DNA of 64,000 nucleotides from Streptosporangium amethystogenes (GTDB lineage: Bacteria > Actinomycetota > Actinomycetes > Streptosporangiales > Streptosporangiaceae): the NCBI RefSeq assembly GCF_000721075.1, contig NZ_JOEQ01000010.1:124001-188000 (forward strand). The letters are read 5' to 3'. The notes under the pieces were generated by a model. The model searched no databases. It saw only the letters and a list, made by a program, of their open reading frames with translations, and was not told the DNA's origin. Both the position numbers and the translations under genes were made by a program. Below, one piece after another: positions 17,885-24,656 of the stretch (the first letter of the stretch is position 1; every line of letters starts with the position of its first letter).

Positions 17885-18420
17885 CAGACCTCCACTCCCA
17901 GCGTGTCGCGCAGCTTGGTCCTGGCCCGGCTGAGCCGGGAGGCCACCGTGCCGTAGGCGACCCCGAGCGCCTCGGCGACCTCCTCGTAGGTCAGCCCGCC
18001 GTACGCGATGAGCAGCACCACGTCCCGCTCCCCCTTGGACAGCCGGGCCAGCGCCCCTGACAAGCGGCCGACCGTCACCCCCGCCGTGACCCGCTCGGCG
18101 ACCCGCTGATCATGACCGTCGTCGTCGGGAGGCGGCCCGGTCCTGGCCAGCGCCCGATAGCGGCGGATCTCGGCCCGGCGATGACGGCCGATCAGGTTGG
18201 TGGCGATGCCGTACAGCCAGGGCCGGACCCCGCCTCTGGCCGCGTCGAACCGGCCGCGCCGGTGGAAGGCGATCAGGAACGTCTCGGCGGCCAGGTCCTC
18301 GGCGACATCGAGGTCGAGCCGCCGCCCGATGTAGCGGCGGATCTCCTCGTAGTGGGCGTCGAAGACGGCGGCGAACCGCTCCCGGTCGACCACCGAGGCC
18401 ACCTCAGAAACAGCGATCAT
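17881..18420 (-). CDS. ECF-type RNA polymerase sigma factor
   Basis: A 179-residue sigma factor: region 2 spans about residues 14-85 (FDAHYEEIRRYIGRRL, DLAAETFLIAF, GVRPWLYGIATNLIGRHRR) and region 4 about 120-172 (LSKGERDVVLLIAYGGLTYEEVAEALGV, TVASRLSRARTKLR). GGGAG eight bases upstream supports the ATG at 18420 rather than the longer reading. It is the first gene of a two-gene operon with the CU044_5270 protein. The stimulus is unknown. Confidence 0.93.
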   Translation of the reverse strand: MIAVSEVASVVDRERFAAVFDAHYEEIRRYIGRRLDLDVAEDLAAETFLIAFHRRGRFDAARGGVRPWLYGIATNLIGRHRRAEIRRYRALARTGPPPDDDGHDQRVAERVTAGVTVGRLSGALARLSKGERDVVLLIAYGGLTYEEVAEALGVAYGTVASRLSRARTKLRDTLGVEVC

Positions 18421-18639
18421 GCAAGGGACTCCCTTGCCGGAAGGACAGGACACCCCTTCTTGCCCGGCGACCACCCCACCCTTCCCTTATTTCTCACCGC
18501 CCCTTTCAGCGGAAACAGCCGGAACCTCCGGGCAGCCGCTACGGGCCTGGTGAACGTTCAGGTCGGTGTGTCAGACAACGATGGGTCGACAGTGGTAAAG
18601 GACGTTGCCGGAGCCGAAGGTCCTGGTCTTCAATCGAAT

Positions 18640-18849
18640 TCAGCAAGAGTCGAATTCGTAGGTCTTGATACCGCCGATGAAGGCCGCCCACTCGGCAGGG
18701 ACGAACAGGGCTGTTCCGGCATCGGGACGGTTGGAGTTACGGACGGCGACAGCACCATCGCTCAGGAAGGCGACTTCCACACAGTTGTGGTCACTGCCGC
18801 TGAGGCTGCTTTTTCGCCAGGTGGCATCGGACAGATCTGATCGAGACAC
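18640..18849 (-). CDS. DUF397 domain protein
   Basis: A roughly 69-residue DUF397 protein: DATWRKSSLSG, then NCVEVAF, VAVRNS and PAEWAAFIGGIK are the family's conserved blocks. In Streptomyces DUF397 proteins are usually encoded next to an XRE-type regulator and act with it in development and antibiotic control. No such regulator is adjacent, so this copy is an orphan. A GTG at 18849 with AGAGAG upstream is my preferred start; a GTG at 18873 would add eight residues. Its codon use is less G/C-biased than the neighbours. Confidence 0.85.
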   Translation of the reverse strand: MSRSDLSDATWRKSSLSGSDHNCVEVAFLSDGAVAVRNSNRPDAGTALFVPAEWAAFIGGIKTYEFDSC

Positions 18850-18919
18850 ACCGCCGCTCTCTCTTTCCGTCACAACTTGTCGGCCATACCGTCGATCCTC
18901 TCGTGGAAGTAAGCACGGC

Positions 18920-21325
18920 TCAGCGGCCGCCCCGGCCGGTCACCCGTTCCCGCTCCGCCTCGCGCCAGGCCTCGTCCGCCACGCGGCCCGCCATCGGGGT
19001 GATCTCGACGATGAGGTGTTTGGCCAGTGGCTGCCCGCTCTGGGGGCTGAAGTCGACGAGTGCGCAGAGCACGTTCAGCTCGGGCATGTAGCCGATCGCG
19101 CTGCCGCGCGGGATGTCGTACCCGAAGGCCCGGTAGCCGTAGACGCTGCGCCTGCTGCCGTCCCTGGCGATGCTGGTGATGTCGACGAGGTCGGCCTCGG
19201 CGAGACCCCGGTCGCGCATGTCCTCGCGGTTCATCAGCACCAGGGTGCGCAGGTTCTCGACGCCCCGGTAGCGGTCGTCGTCGGAGTAGACGGTGGTGTT
19301 CCACTGGTCGTGGGAGCGCACCGTGCCCAGCGTCAGGCGGCCCGCCTCCGGGATGACGTTCGGAACCGGGGCGGTGGAGAACTCGGCGCGTCCGGACTCG
19401 GTGAGGAAGACCAGATCGCGGGCGGGCTGGTGGATCCGGAAGCCCAGCGGCATCCGGACCCTGCGGTTGAAGTCCTCGAACCCGTCGAGGACCTGGGCCA
19501 TGGTGTCGCGGATGCGGTCGTAGTCGTCGACGTACTCCTGCCAGGGCGTGGCGCTGTTCGGCAGGGTCGCCCGCGCCATCCCGGCGATGATCGCCGGTTC
19601 GGAGAGCAGTTGCCGGGAGGCCGGGTTCCGCATGCCGATCGACATGTGCACCATGCTCATCGAGTCCTCGACCGTGACCCCCTGCAGCCTGCGGCGCTGC
19701 CAGTCCTTCTCGGTACGGCCGAGGCAGGGCAGGATCAGCGCCTTCTCGCCGTGCACCAGGTGGCTGCGGTTGAGCTTGGTGCTGACCTGCACGGTCAGCT
19801 CGCAGTTGCGCAGTGCCTGGCAGGTGTACGGGGTGTCGGGCGTGGCCAGCGCGAAGTTGCCGCCCATGCTCACGAACACCTTGACGTCGCCCCGGTGCAT
19901 CGCCTCGATGGTGCCGACGGTGTCCAGGCCCGGGGCTCGCGGCGGGTCGATGCCGCACACCTCGGCCAGCCGGGAGAGGAACTGCCGGCCCGGCCGGTGG
20001 TTGACCCCGCAGGTACGGTTGCCCTGGACGTTGCTGTGCCCGCGAATGGGGCACGGACCCGCGCCCTCGCGGCCCACATTGCCCCGGAGCAGCAGCAGGT
20101 TGACGATCTCGCGGACGGAATCGACACCGTGTTCCTGCTGGGTGACGCCCAGGCACCAGCTGATGATGGTGCGCTTGGAACGCAGGTAGACGTCGGCGAG
20201 CTCACGGATCCTCGCCTCGTCCACGCCTGACTGGCGCTCCAGCTGCGGCCAGCCGGCCTCGGTGCACGCCCGCCGGTAGTCCTCGAAGCCGTGCGTGTAG
20301 TTGTCGACGAACTCGTGGTCGATGGCCTTCGGGTCGGTCTCCGCCGCCTCGAACACGGCCTTCGCGACCCCGCGCAGCAGGGCCAGGTCGCCGCCGATCC
20401 TCGGCTGCACGTTGAGCGTGCCGGTCCTGGTGGCGTGGAAGGTGCCCATCGAGAGGAGGTCATGGGGCACAATCGTCTTTCCGGCCGCCGCCTCGATCAG
20501 CGGGTTGATGTGCACGATCTGGGCGCCCCGCTGGTACGCGTCGACCAGCGCGGTCAGCATGCGCGGCGCGTTGGAGGCCGCGTTGGAGCCGAGCAGGAAA
20601 AGCGTGTCGGCCTTGCCCCAGTCGTCCAGGTCGACGGTCCCCTTGGCAGTGCCCAGGGCGGCGTTCAGCGCCCGGCCGCTGGCCTCGTGGCACATGTTCG
20701 AGCAGTCCGGCAGGTTGTTGGTGCCGAACTCGCGGGCCCAGAGCTGGTAGAGGAACGTGCCCTCGTTGCTCAGCCGCCCTGAGGTGTAGAACGACGCCTG
20801 GTCCGGGCTGCTCAGTCTCCTGAGCGTCGAGCCGACCAGCTCGAACGCGGCCGGCCAGGAGATCGGCCGGTACCTGTCGGATTCCGGGTCGTAGACCATC
20901 GGCTCGGTCAGCCTGCCCTGGTCCTCCAGTGCGAAGTCGCTCCAGCCGGACAGCTCGGTGACGGTGTGCTCGTCGAAGAACCGGCGCCCGACGCGCTTGG
21001 GGGTCATCTCCCAGGTGACGTGCTTGATGCCGTTCTCGCAGATGTCCAGGCGCAGGCCCTTCCTGTCGTCCGGCCACGCGCATCCCGGGCAGTCGAAACC
21101 GTAGTTCTCGTGGTTCATCCGGAAGATCGCCCGAGTCCCCTCGACCGGCTCCCGGGTCTTGGCCAGCACCTTCCCGACGCTGAGCGCCGCGTCCCAGCCC
21201 GCCGCCGGGTGCCGGTAGTCACGCCTGGAGAAGGGCGCGCCGGTGTTGGGTCCACGCCCCCGCGCCGGAACCCCCGGCATCCCCTGTCCGAAGTTCTCTC
21301 TTGAGGCAAGGAAGTCGTCGGCCAT
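18920..21325 (-). CDS. FdhF/YdeP family molybdopterin oxidoreductase
   Basis: The 801-residue protein belongs to the FdhF/YdeP branch of the DMSO reductase superfamily: FDCPGCAWPD near residue 85, RLSNEGTFLYQLWAREFGTNN, the NLPDCSNMCHEASG signature, LLGSNAASNAPRML (MGD binding), CPIRGHSNVQGNRTCGV and a C-terminal molydop-binding domain from about residue 690. Formate dehydrogenase activity has not been shown for YdeP-type proteins; E. coli YdeP is tied to acid resistance. ATG at 21325 has GGGGGGA seven bases upstream. No partner iron-sulfur or membrane subunit and no fdhD gene is adjacent. Confidence 0.9.
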   Translation of the reverse strand: MADDFLASRENFGQGMPGVPARGRGPNTGAPFSRRDYRHPAAGWDAALSVGKVLAKTREPVEGTRAIFRMNHENYGFDCPGCAWPDDRKGLRLDICENGIKHVTWEMTPKRVGRRFFDEHTVTELSGWSDFALEDQGRLTEPMVYDPESDRYRPISWPAAFELVGSTLRRLSSPDQASFYTSGRLSNEGTFLYQLWAREFGTNNLPDCSNMCHEASGRALNAALGTAKGTVDLDDWGKADTLFLLGSNAASNAPRMLTALVDAYQRGAQIVHINPLIEAAAGKTIVPHDLLSMGTFHATRTGTLNVQPRIGGDLALLRGVAKAVFEAAETDPKAIDHEFVDNYTHGFEDYRRACTEAGWPQLERQSGVDEARIRELADVYLRSKRTIISWCLGVTQQEHGVDSVREIVNLLLLRGNVGREGAGPCPIRGHSNVQGNRTCGVNHRPGRQFLSRLAEVCGIDPPRAPGLDTVGTIEAMHRGDVKVFVSMGGNFALATPDTPYTCQALRNCELTVQVSTKLNRSHLVHGEKALILPCLGRTEKDWQRRRLQGVTVEDSMSMVHMSIGMRNPASRQLLSEPAIIAGMARATLPNSATPWQEYVDDYDRIRDTMAQVLDGFEDFNRRVRMPLGFRIHQPARDLVFLTESGRAEFSTAPVPNVIPEAGRLTLGTVRSHDQWNTTVYSDDDRYRGVENLRTLVLMNREDMRDRGLAEADLVDITSIARDGSRRSVYGYRAFGYDIPRGSAIGYMPELNVLCALVDFSPQSGQPLAKHLIVEITPMAGRVADEAWREAERERVTGRGGR

Positions 21326-21649
21326 GAGTGGTCCCCCCGGGGTGGCGCAGTCGAGCCCGACATGCGTGCACATGCCGCGATATTCCCGGTCTACCGCCCC
21401 CGCCCCCACCCCAGCCCCAAACAACCTTCCACCCTTGCCCAAGCTTGGGCCACCGTAGGCCCCCTCAGCGCGGCCCTGTACGGACGATCGCGTCCGCACC
21501 GACCGAATCCGGCGAGCCTGAGCCGAGGCTCCTGACCATCGCGGCCCCGGAGGGCGGGGTACCTCCGTATCCCCTCACTGCAATCTAGATTGAATGCCTA
21601 ACTAGGTTGCTTTACGGTTTAGATAGCAGAGCACCCACGGAGGCTCCCC
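21326..21649. promoter_or_regulatory. Divergent control region with a 12-bp palindrome
   Basis: This 324-bp gap separates the FdhF/YdeP gene (minus) from the CPBP-PadR operon (plus). The clearest element is the perfect palindrome CAATCTAGATTG at 21581-21592, in an A/T-rich patch that also has GGTTTAGATAG shortly downstream (about 21617-21627). A related CCTAGATAGG lies just before the PadR start (about 22366-22375). These could be PadR binding sites for autoregulation. No gene is seen. Confidence 0.4.
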
Positions 21650-22369
21650 TTGTCATCCCCCTTGTCCCTTGTCCTGACGGTCATCCTCATCGGCTACCTG
21701 GCTGTCGCCAGCCCCCTGCTCGGCAAGCGCGCCTACGACAGGCTGGGCCGCACCCGCGACCAGGACCCCATGCTCTACCGCCGAATGTTCACGCTCTGGA
21801 GCGCCGAGCTGTGGTCGCTGGCCGCCGTGGCGCTGATCATCGTCGCCGCGGAGCCGAACCTCGACGCCACGGACATCGGCCTGGTGATCCCGGAGCCACT
21901 GGACGACACCCTCCGCATGATCGCCTATCTCCTGGTAACCGTCGTAGTCGGCATGCTCGTCCTCAAGTGGCTGGCCGCCAAGGGCAAGCCCATCCCCGGC
22001 CAGCAGAACGTCAACCACCTGCTGCCGCGCACCGCGGCCGAGCGCTGGTACGCCGCGGGCCTGTCGGTGACCGCCGGCATCACCGAGGAGATCGTCTACC
22101 GAGGTCTGCTCATCGCGGTCGGCATGGGCGCGCTCGGCCTGAGCAAGGAGGTCGCGGCCTGCTGCGCGCTGGCGGTGTTCGTCGCCGGCCACCTCTACCA
22201 GGGCTGGCGCGGCATGCTCTCGGTCACCCTGGCCGGCTTCGCCCTGACCTATCTCTACCTGATGACCGGCAGCCTGCTCATGCCGATCCTGGTGCACACG
22301 CTGATCGACCTTCGCGGCCTGGTGTTCACCCCGCAGCCGCGACGTGAGCCAGTCGGGAACGCAGCCTAG
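21650..22369 (+). CDS. CPBP family intramembrane metalloprotease
   Basis: A 239-residue polytopic membrane protein with the CPBP motifs: EEIVYR (residues 146-151), FVAGHLYQG (His near 183) and a last helix with LVHTLIDLRG (His near 216). It starts at a TTG at 21650 that has GGAGG six bases upstream. It heads an operon with a PadR regulator 14 nt downstream and a short HAAS-like gene, a grouping often used to control membrane functions. It is not closely similar to the CPBP protein at 1930-2715. The substrate is unknown. Confidence 0.86.
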   Translation: MSSPLSLVLTVILIGYLAVASPLLGKRAYDRLGRTRDQDPMLYRRMFTLWSAELWSLAAVALIIVAAEPNLDATDIGLVIPEPLDDTLRMIAYLLVTVVVGMLVLKWLAAKGKPIPGQQNVNHLLPRTAAERWYAAGLSVTAGITEEIVYRGLLIAVGMGALGLSKEVAACCALAVFVAGHLYQGWRGMLSVTLAGFALTYLYLMTGSLLMPILVHTLIDLRGLVFTPQPRREPVGNAA

Positions 22370-22383
22370 ATAGGATCGCTACC

Positions 22384-22749
22384 ATGGCGAGCGACCGACG
22401 TGCGAGCTGGCTCAAGGGCGTACTCGACCTGCTGGTTCTCGCCAGCCTGACGGCCGGCGAGAACTACGGCTACGAGATCGCCAAAGACCTCGCCGAGGCC
22501 GGCCTCGGTCAGATCAAGGGCGGAACGCTCTACCCGGTGCTCAACCGGCTGGAGGAGGCGGGACTGGTCACCGCCGAGTTCCGGGTGACCGAGCGCGGGC
22601 CCGGCCGCCGCTACTACCGGCTCACCGACCAAGGCAGGCGAACACTCGCCGAGCAGGGCGGGCTCTGGCTGAACTTCAACGATTCGGTACGCGCCGTACT
22701 GGCCAAGGGCCTCACCGAGGCGGGTTCACCTGAAGGGAAAGTTCGATGA
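22384..22749 (+). CDS. PadR family transcriptional regulator
   Basis: This 121-residue protein is a PadR winged helix: LKGVLDLLVLASL, GYEIAKDL, the wing-preceding GTLYPVLNRLEEAGLV, and RRYYRLTDQGRRTL are the family's core blocks. The C-terminus is short, as in the PadR-s2 group. PadR proteins repress neighbouring genes and are released by ligands. AGGA eight bases before the ATG serves as ribosome site. It overlaps the next small gene by 4 nt (ATGA). TAGATAG-type sequences occur both before this gene and before the operon. Confidence 0.92.
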   Translation: MASDRRASWLKGVLDLLVLASLTAGENYGYEIAKDLAEAGLGQIKGGTLYPVLNRLEEAGLVTAEFRVTERGPGRRYYRLTDQGRRTLAEQGGLWLNFNDSVRAVLAKGLTEAGSPEGKVR

Positions 22750-22892
22750 GCGGCTACTTCGACGAGCTCGCCGTGGTTCTGGCCAAGGCGGGCATGCCCG
22801 CCGACCGGGTCGGGGCCATGCTGGACGACCTCGCCGGATACCTCGCCGAGAGCGGCGGCGGCGACCCCGAGGAGGAGTTCGGCCCCAGGTAA
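22746..22892 (+). CDS. Short HAAS-domain-like protein
   Basis: A 48-residue reading frame starts at the ATG overlapping the PadR stop. Its sequence (YFDELAVVLAKAGMPADRV, MLDDLAGYLAES, then PEEEFGPR) resembles the beginning of HAAS signalling domains, which are the usual partners of PadR regulators and are normally followed by more sequence or membrane helices. Here a TAA ends the frame right after the EEEFG element. It is either a stand-alone mini-HAAS protein or a 3'-truncated remnant. Third-position bias and the overlap argue that it is translated. Confidence 0.65.
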   Translation: MSGYFDELAVVLAKAGMPADRVGAMLDDLAGYLAESGGGDPEEEFGPR

Positions 22893-23050
22893 CTGGGGAA
22901 TGCGACCATTACCCGCCCCCGGTTCCGCGGGGTTCCGACCCGCACGCCGCAGGCTCCGCCGGGTGTGACCGGAGCGGCACAGAGACGGACCGCGGCCTTG
23001 GAGATCGCCGCTCGACCTCCTGGCACCGCCGGTCCCGCTGATGGGCGAGA

Positions 23051-23512
23051 ATGATCCCCGTGACCGGCGTATACGTGCTCAACGGCCCGAACCTGAACCT
23101 GCTCGGCACCCGCAGACCCGAGGTCTACGGCACCATGACGCTGCCGGACGTCGAGGAACTGTGCCGCGAGGAGGCCACCCGGCTCGGCCTGGACCTTCTC
23201 TTCCGTCAGTCCAACCACGAGGGCCGGCTGATCGACTGGATCCACGAGGCCGGGGCGCGGGTCAAGACCGGTGAGGTCATCGGCGCGGTCTTCAACCCCG
23301 GGGCCTACACCCACACCTCGATCGCCCTGCACGACGCCATCGAGGGCACCGAACTCCCCGTCGTCGAGGTGCACATCTCCAACGTGCACCGCCGCGAGTC
23401 CTTCCGCCACCACTCGTACATCTCCCCCGTCGCGCGCGGCACCATCGTCGGCCTCGGCGTGGACGGCTACCGCCTCGCCATCGACGCCCTGCACAGGATG
23501 TCCCTGGGGTGA
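23051..23512 (+). CDS. aroQ: Type II 3-dehydroquinate dehydratase
   Basis: The 153-residue enzyme removes water from 3-dehydroquinate in the shikimate pathway. All type II landmarks are present: NGPNLNLLGTR (11-21) with the catalytic Tyr26 in PEVYG, QSNHEG, NPGAYTHTS, VVEVHISN, the RHHS segment and a final GLGVDGYRLA. Length is normal. Start is the ATG at 23051; a GTG three codons later is an alternative, and neither has a strong ribosome site. It stands alone here, away from other aro genes. Confidence 0.96.
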   Translation: MIPVTGVYVLNGPNLNLLGTRRPEVYGTMTLPDVEELCREEATRLGLDLLFRQSNHEGRLIDWIHEAGARVKTGEVIGAVFNPGAYTHTSIALHDAIEGTELPVVEVHISNVHRRESFRHHSYISPVARGTIVGLGVDGYRLAIDALHRMSLG

Positions 23513-23569
23513 CCCTCATACTCCCTGCAGGAGACCAGAGCGGTTCTTGAACACTCGCAGGACAGTGGC

Positions 23570-23599
23570 TTGACCGGCGTTGATCGTGATCGCGATAGT
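23570..23599 (+). promoter_or_regulatory. Promoter for a probably leaderless transcript
   Basis: TTGACC (23570-23575) and GATAGT (23594-23599) are 18 bases apart. Transcription would begin about six or seven bases downstream, at the ATG at 23606, which lacks any ribosome-binding site. This favours that ATG over the in-frame TTG at 23570. Confidence 0.55.
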
Positions 23600-23605
23600 C
23601 GTTTC

Positions 23606-24433
23606 ATGACATACGGGGAGACCGACGAGCTGTCCTTCGGCGGGGAACGAGAGCCACGGCTGCGGACCTGGGTCGCCGCGCATCGGCGGTTGCTCGCGAT
23701 CACGGTGGCGGTGGCCGTCGTAGTGGCGGGACTCGGCACCGGCGGGTGGTATCTCCACCGGCGGTCGTTGCTGCCTTCCCCGCCGCCGGACGGGGCGTTA
23801 CCGCCCGCGGTCGGTTTCGGCGTCCTGCCCTGCCTGGAGAAAAGCACGTTCTGCGAGGAGGGTCCGCTCGAACAAACGGCCGCGCTTGTTCGTGGGATCC
23901 CCGAGGTGGCATCGTCCAGAGTGATCACGTACGAGGAGATCCTGGCGCGAGCCGGCAGGATCCTGCCCACCGGGGAGGAGCAGCCAGAGCAGGTCTGGCC
24001 TCCCCAGATCGAAGGCAGGTTGCGCCGTACGGAGGACTACGAGGCGGTCAGCCGGCAGCTCGTCGGAAAACCCGGGGTCCGGGGTGTGTACCGGTTCAGT
24101 GAGAATTTCTGGAAGGGCAAGGCCGATCTCCAGGTGAACCTGTGCGGGAACGTTCGCGTCCTCGCGGCGTGCCTGAACGGCGCCGCCACCGCCGCGCAAC
24201 GTGACGCGGTCGTGGTGCGCCTGCGGGAGCAGGACGGGGTGGAGGAGGTGTTCTTCCAGGACCAGGCCTTCGCGCTGTGGTTGAGCAGGCACTATCCGCC
24301 TGAGACGTACCGGACGACCAACGACGTCTCCGAGCAGCTCTACGCGCGCCTGGACGATCCGGCCAGAGCCGAGGCGGTGGGCCGGGCGGTGCTCGGGATG
24401 CCCGGCGTCGAGTCGGCGAACATGGTCAGGTGA
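23606..24433 (+). CDS. Single-pass membrane protein with two FtsX extracellular-domain-like repeats
   Basis: The 275-residue protein has a charged N-terminus, one membrane helix (about 28-50, LLAITVAVAVVVAGLGTGGWYL) and an external region that appears to hold two copies of a fold like the FtsX extracellular domain: first VGFGVLPCLEKSTFCEEG ... IPEVASSRVITYEEI, then ADLQVNLCGNVRVLAACLNG ... QDGVEEVFFQDQAF. Each begins with a strand, has a Cys pair and ends in a strand before a helix. Normal FtsX has four membrane helices and partners FtsE; neither is here, so this is not FtsX itself. A role in regulating cell-wall hydrolases is speculative. Confidence 0.68.
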   Translation: MTYGETDELSFGGEREPRLRTWVAAHRRLLAITVAVAVVVAGLGTGGWYLHRRSLLPSPPPDGALPPAVGFGVLPCLEKSTFCEEGPLEQTAALVRGIPEVASSRVITYEEILARAGRILPTGEEQPEQVWPPQIEGRLRRTEDYEAVSRQLVGKPGVRGVYRFSENFWKGKADLQVNLCGNVRVLAACLNGAATAAQRDAVVVRLREQDGVEEVFFQDQAFALWLSRHYPPETYRTTNDVSEQLYARLDDPARAEAVGRAVLGMPGVESANMVR

Positions 24434-24487
24434 GCGGACAAGGCCGGGTGGCAGGTGCGGGCCGGACCGGCGAGCGAGGTCAGCTGA

Positions 24488-24516
24488 CGGGGGTGGGGCC
24501 CCTCTGCTTACCCCCG
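24488..24516 (+). terminator. Possible terminator after the FtsX-domain gene
   Basis: CGGGGGT (24488-24494) can pair with ACCCCCG (24510-24516), and GGGGCCCC lies in the loop. It sits 55 nt after the stop codon and before the glycopolymer locus. The 15-base loop makes it only a moderate candidate. Confidence 0.4.
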
Positions 24517-24656
24517 CTACCTTGCGACTCACCGTAGCCCTGACCTGGCAGCCAGAGAGCCGAAGCGGGACTGCTTGTTTCACAGAACCCCAAAAACAGT
24601 GTCAGTAGTGAACAAGGGGGACAAGAGGTTACTTTTTCCCGGGAATACCTCAAGGC

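Noticed and set aside
23160-23520. Open frames overlapping aroQ on both strands
   Set aside because: aroQ accounts for all conserved residues; the others have no recognisable features.
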